Source: Phycomyces blakesleeanus NRRL 1555(-)
Lineage: Eukaryota > Mucoromycota > Mucoromycetes > Mucorales > Phycomycetaceae
Direction of reading: 5' to 3'
DNA length: 64,000 nucleotides
Assembly: GCF_001638985.1 (NCBI RefSeq)
Contig: NW_017265166.1
Span: 186,001-250,000 of the forward strand
Position 1 is the first letter of the stretch. Each line of letters starts with the position of its first letter. The translations under genes were made by a program, and so were the position numbers. Under the pieces are notes generated by a model. That model made no database searches. It saw only the letters and a program-made list of their open reading frames with translations, and was not told where the DNA came from. Shown in pieces: positions 63,822-64,000 of this stretch.

Positions 63822-64000
63822 TTATATCCATGGAGATTCCACATCTCGTTCCTTTTCATCGTTCCCTTTGGTATTTGTATTCAGCCATGTCAAATAGTTT
63901 GTGTTTGGACCTGCTTGTTTAGCGAAAATACTCCAATCTATAGCTCCAATGTCTTTATCTGTCAAGGTAGGCGTGTTTGGTAGACTGATATCACTCTCTA
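63822..64000 (-). CDS. C-terminal exon of an unrecognised gene, cut by window end
   Basis: On the minus strand a frame is open from the window edge to TAA at 63822-63824 (about 59 codons). It has balanced composition and coding-like residues (IDWSIFAKQAG, TWLN, ERDVESPWI), unlike the AT-noise frames nearby. It converges with the deubiquitinase gene. No family is recognised from this piece. An intron may lie near the window edge. Confidence 0.45.
   Translation of the reverse strand, partial: ESDISLPNTPTLTDKDIGAIDWSIFAKQAGPNTNYLTWLNTNTKGNDEKERDVESPWI

Overview
The window looks like AT-rich nuclear DNA of an early-diverging fungus, most likely a Mucoromycota (Mucorales-type) species. The reasons are intron-dense genes with GTAAGT-type donors and short introns, fungal-type DIC1, CDC34, JLP1 and USP7/Ubp15 homologues, and a transposase of the large family common in Mucoromycota. 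The species cannot be fixed from sequence alone. There is no operon structure and no prokaryotic signal.

Layout. (1) 1-1944 is AT-rich flank with two weak, apparently decayed reading frames. (2) About 1.95-23.98 kb is a tandem array of a ~7.3-7.5 kb non-coding unit. Two full copies, two partial copies and a 100-N scaffold gap are present. Each unit is itself a dimer of two diverged ~3 kb monomers and carries nested satellites: a 74-bp minisatellite (14, 13 and 11 copies), 47-bp CCAAT-containing repeats, 102-bp repeats, a C-rich/G-quadruplex tract and a GC-rich hairpin. (3) 24-27.2 kb is AT-rich and featureless. (4) 27974-34421 is a 6.4-kb CACTA/Tnp2-like DNA transposon bounded by ~50-bp terminal inverted repeats. 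It holds a frameshifted transposase (-), a four-exon companion gene (+) with two in-frame stops, and further decayed exons (-). It sits beside an older decayed gene. (5) 34.8-38.4 kb holds a ~490-bp fold-back element and otherwise only remnants.

(6) 38.4-46.5 kb is a conserved gene block, all on the minus strand: a mitochondrial dicarboxylate carrier (DIC1-like, 300 aa), a Cdc34/UBE2R ubiquitin-conjugating enzyme (215 aa, 11 exons) and a TauD/Jlp1-type 2-oxoglutarate dioxygenase (361 aa, 7 exons). The last two contain microexons of 7, 10 and 21 nt. (7) 47.8-50.7 kb holds three tiny three-exon genes, reconstructed here from splice signals (33, 47 and 54 aa). Their proteins are Ser-rich with a basic C-terminus ending in a Cys pair or triplet, and all share intron phases 1 and 2. 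They look like an undescribed family of lipid-anchored micropeptides. (8) 51.5-57.5 kb is a decayed Ty3/gypsy retrotransposon with recognisable protease, RT, RT-RNase H connection and integrase traces. (9) 59834-63514 is a 12-exon MATH-USP deubiquitinase (635 aa) that keeps the USP7 catalytic triad but lacks the usual C-terminal UBL half. (10) 63822-64000 is the last exon of a convergent gene that runs off the window.

The intact genes serve unrelated housekeeping functions: mitochondrial transport, ubiquitin conjugation and deconjugation, and sulfonate oxidation. All exon models come from reading frames and splice consensus only; for every multi-exon CDS the exon lengths sum to a multiple of three.
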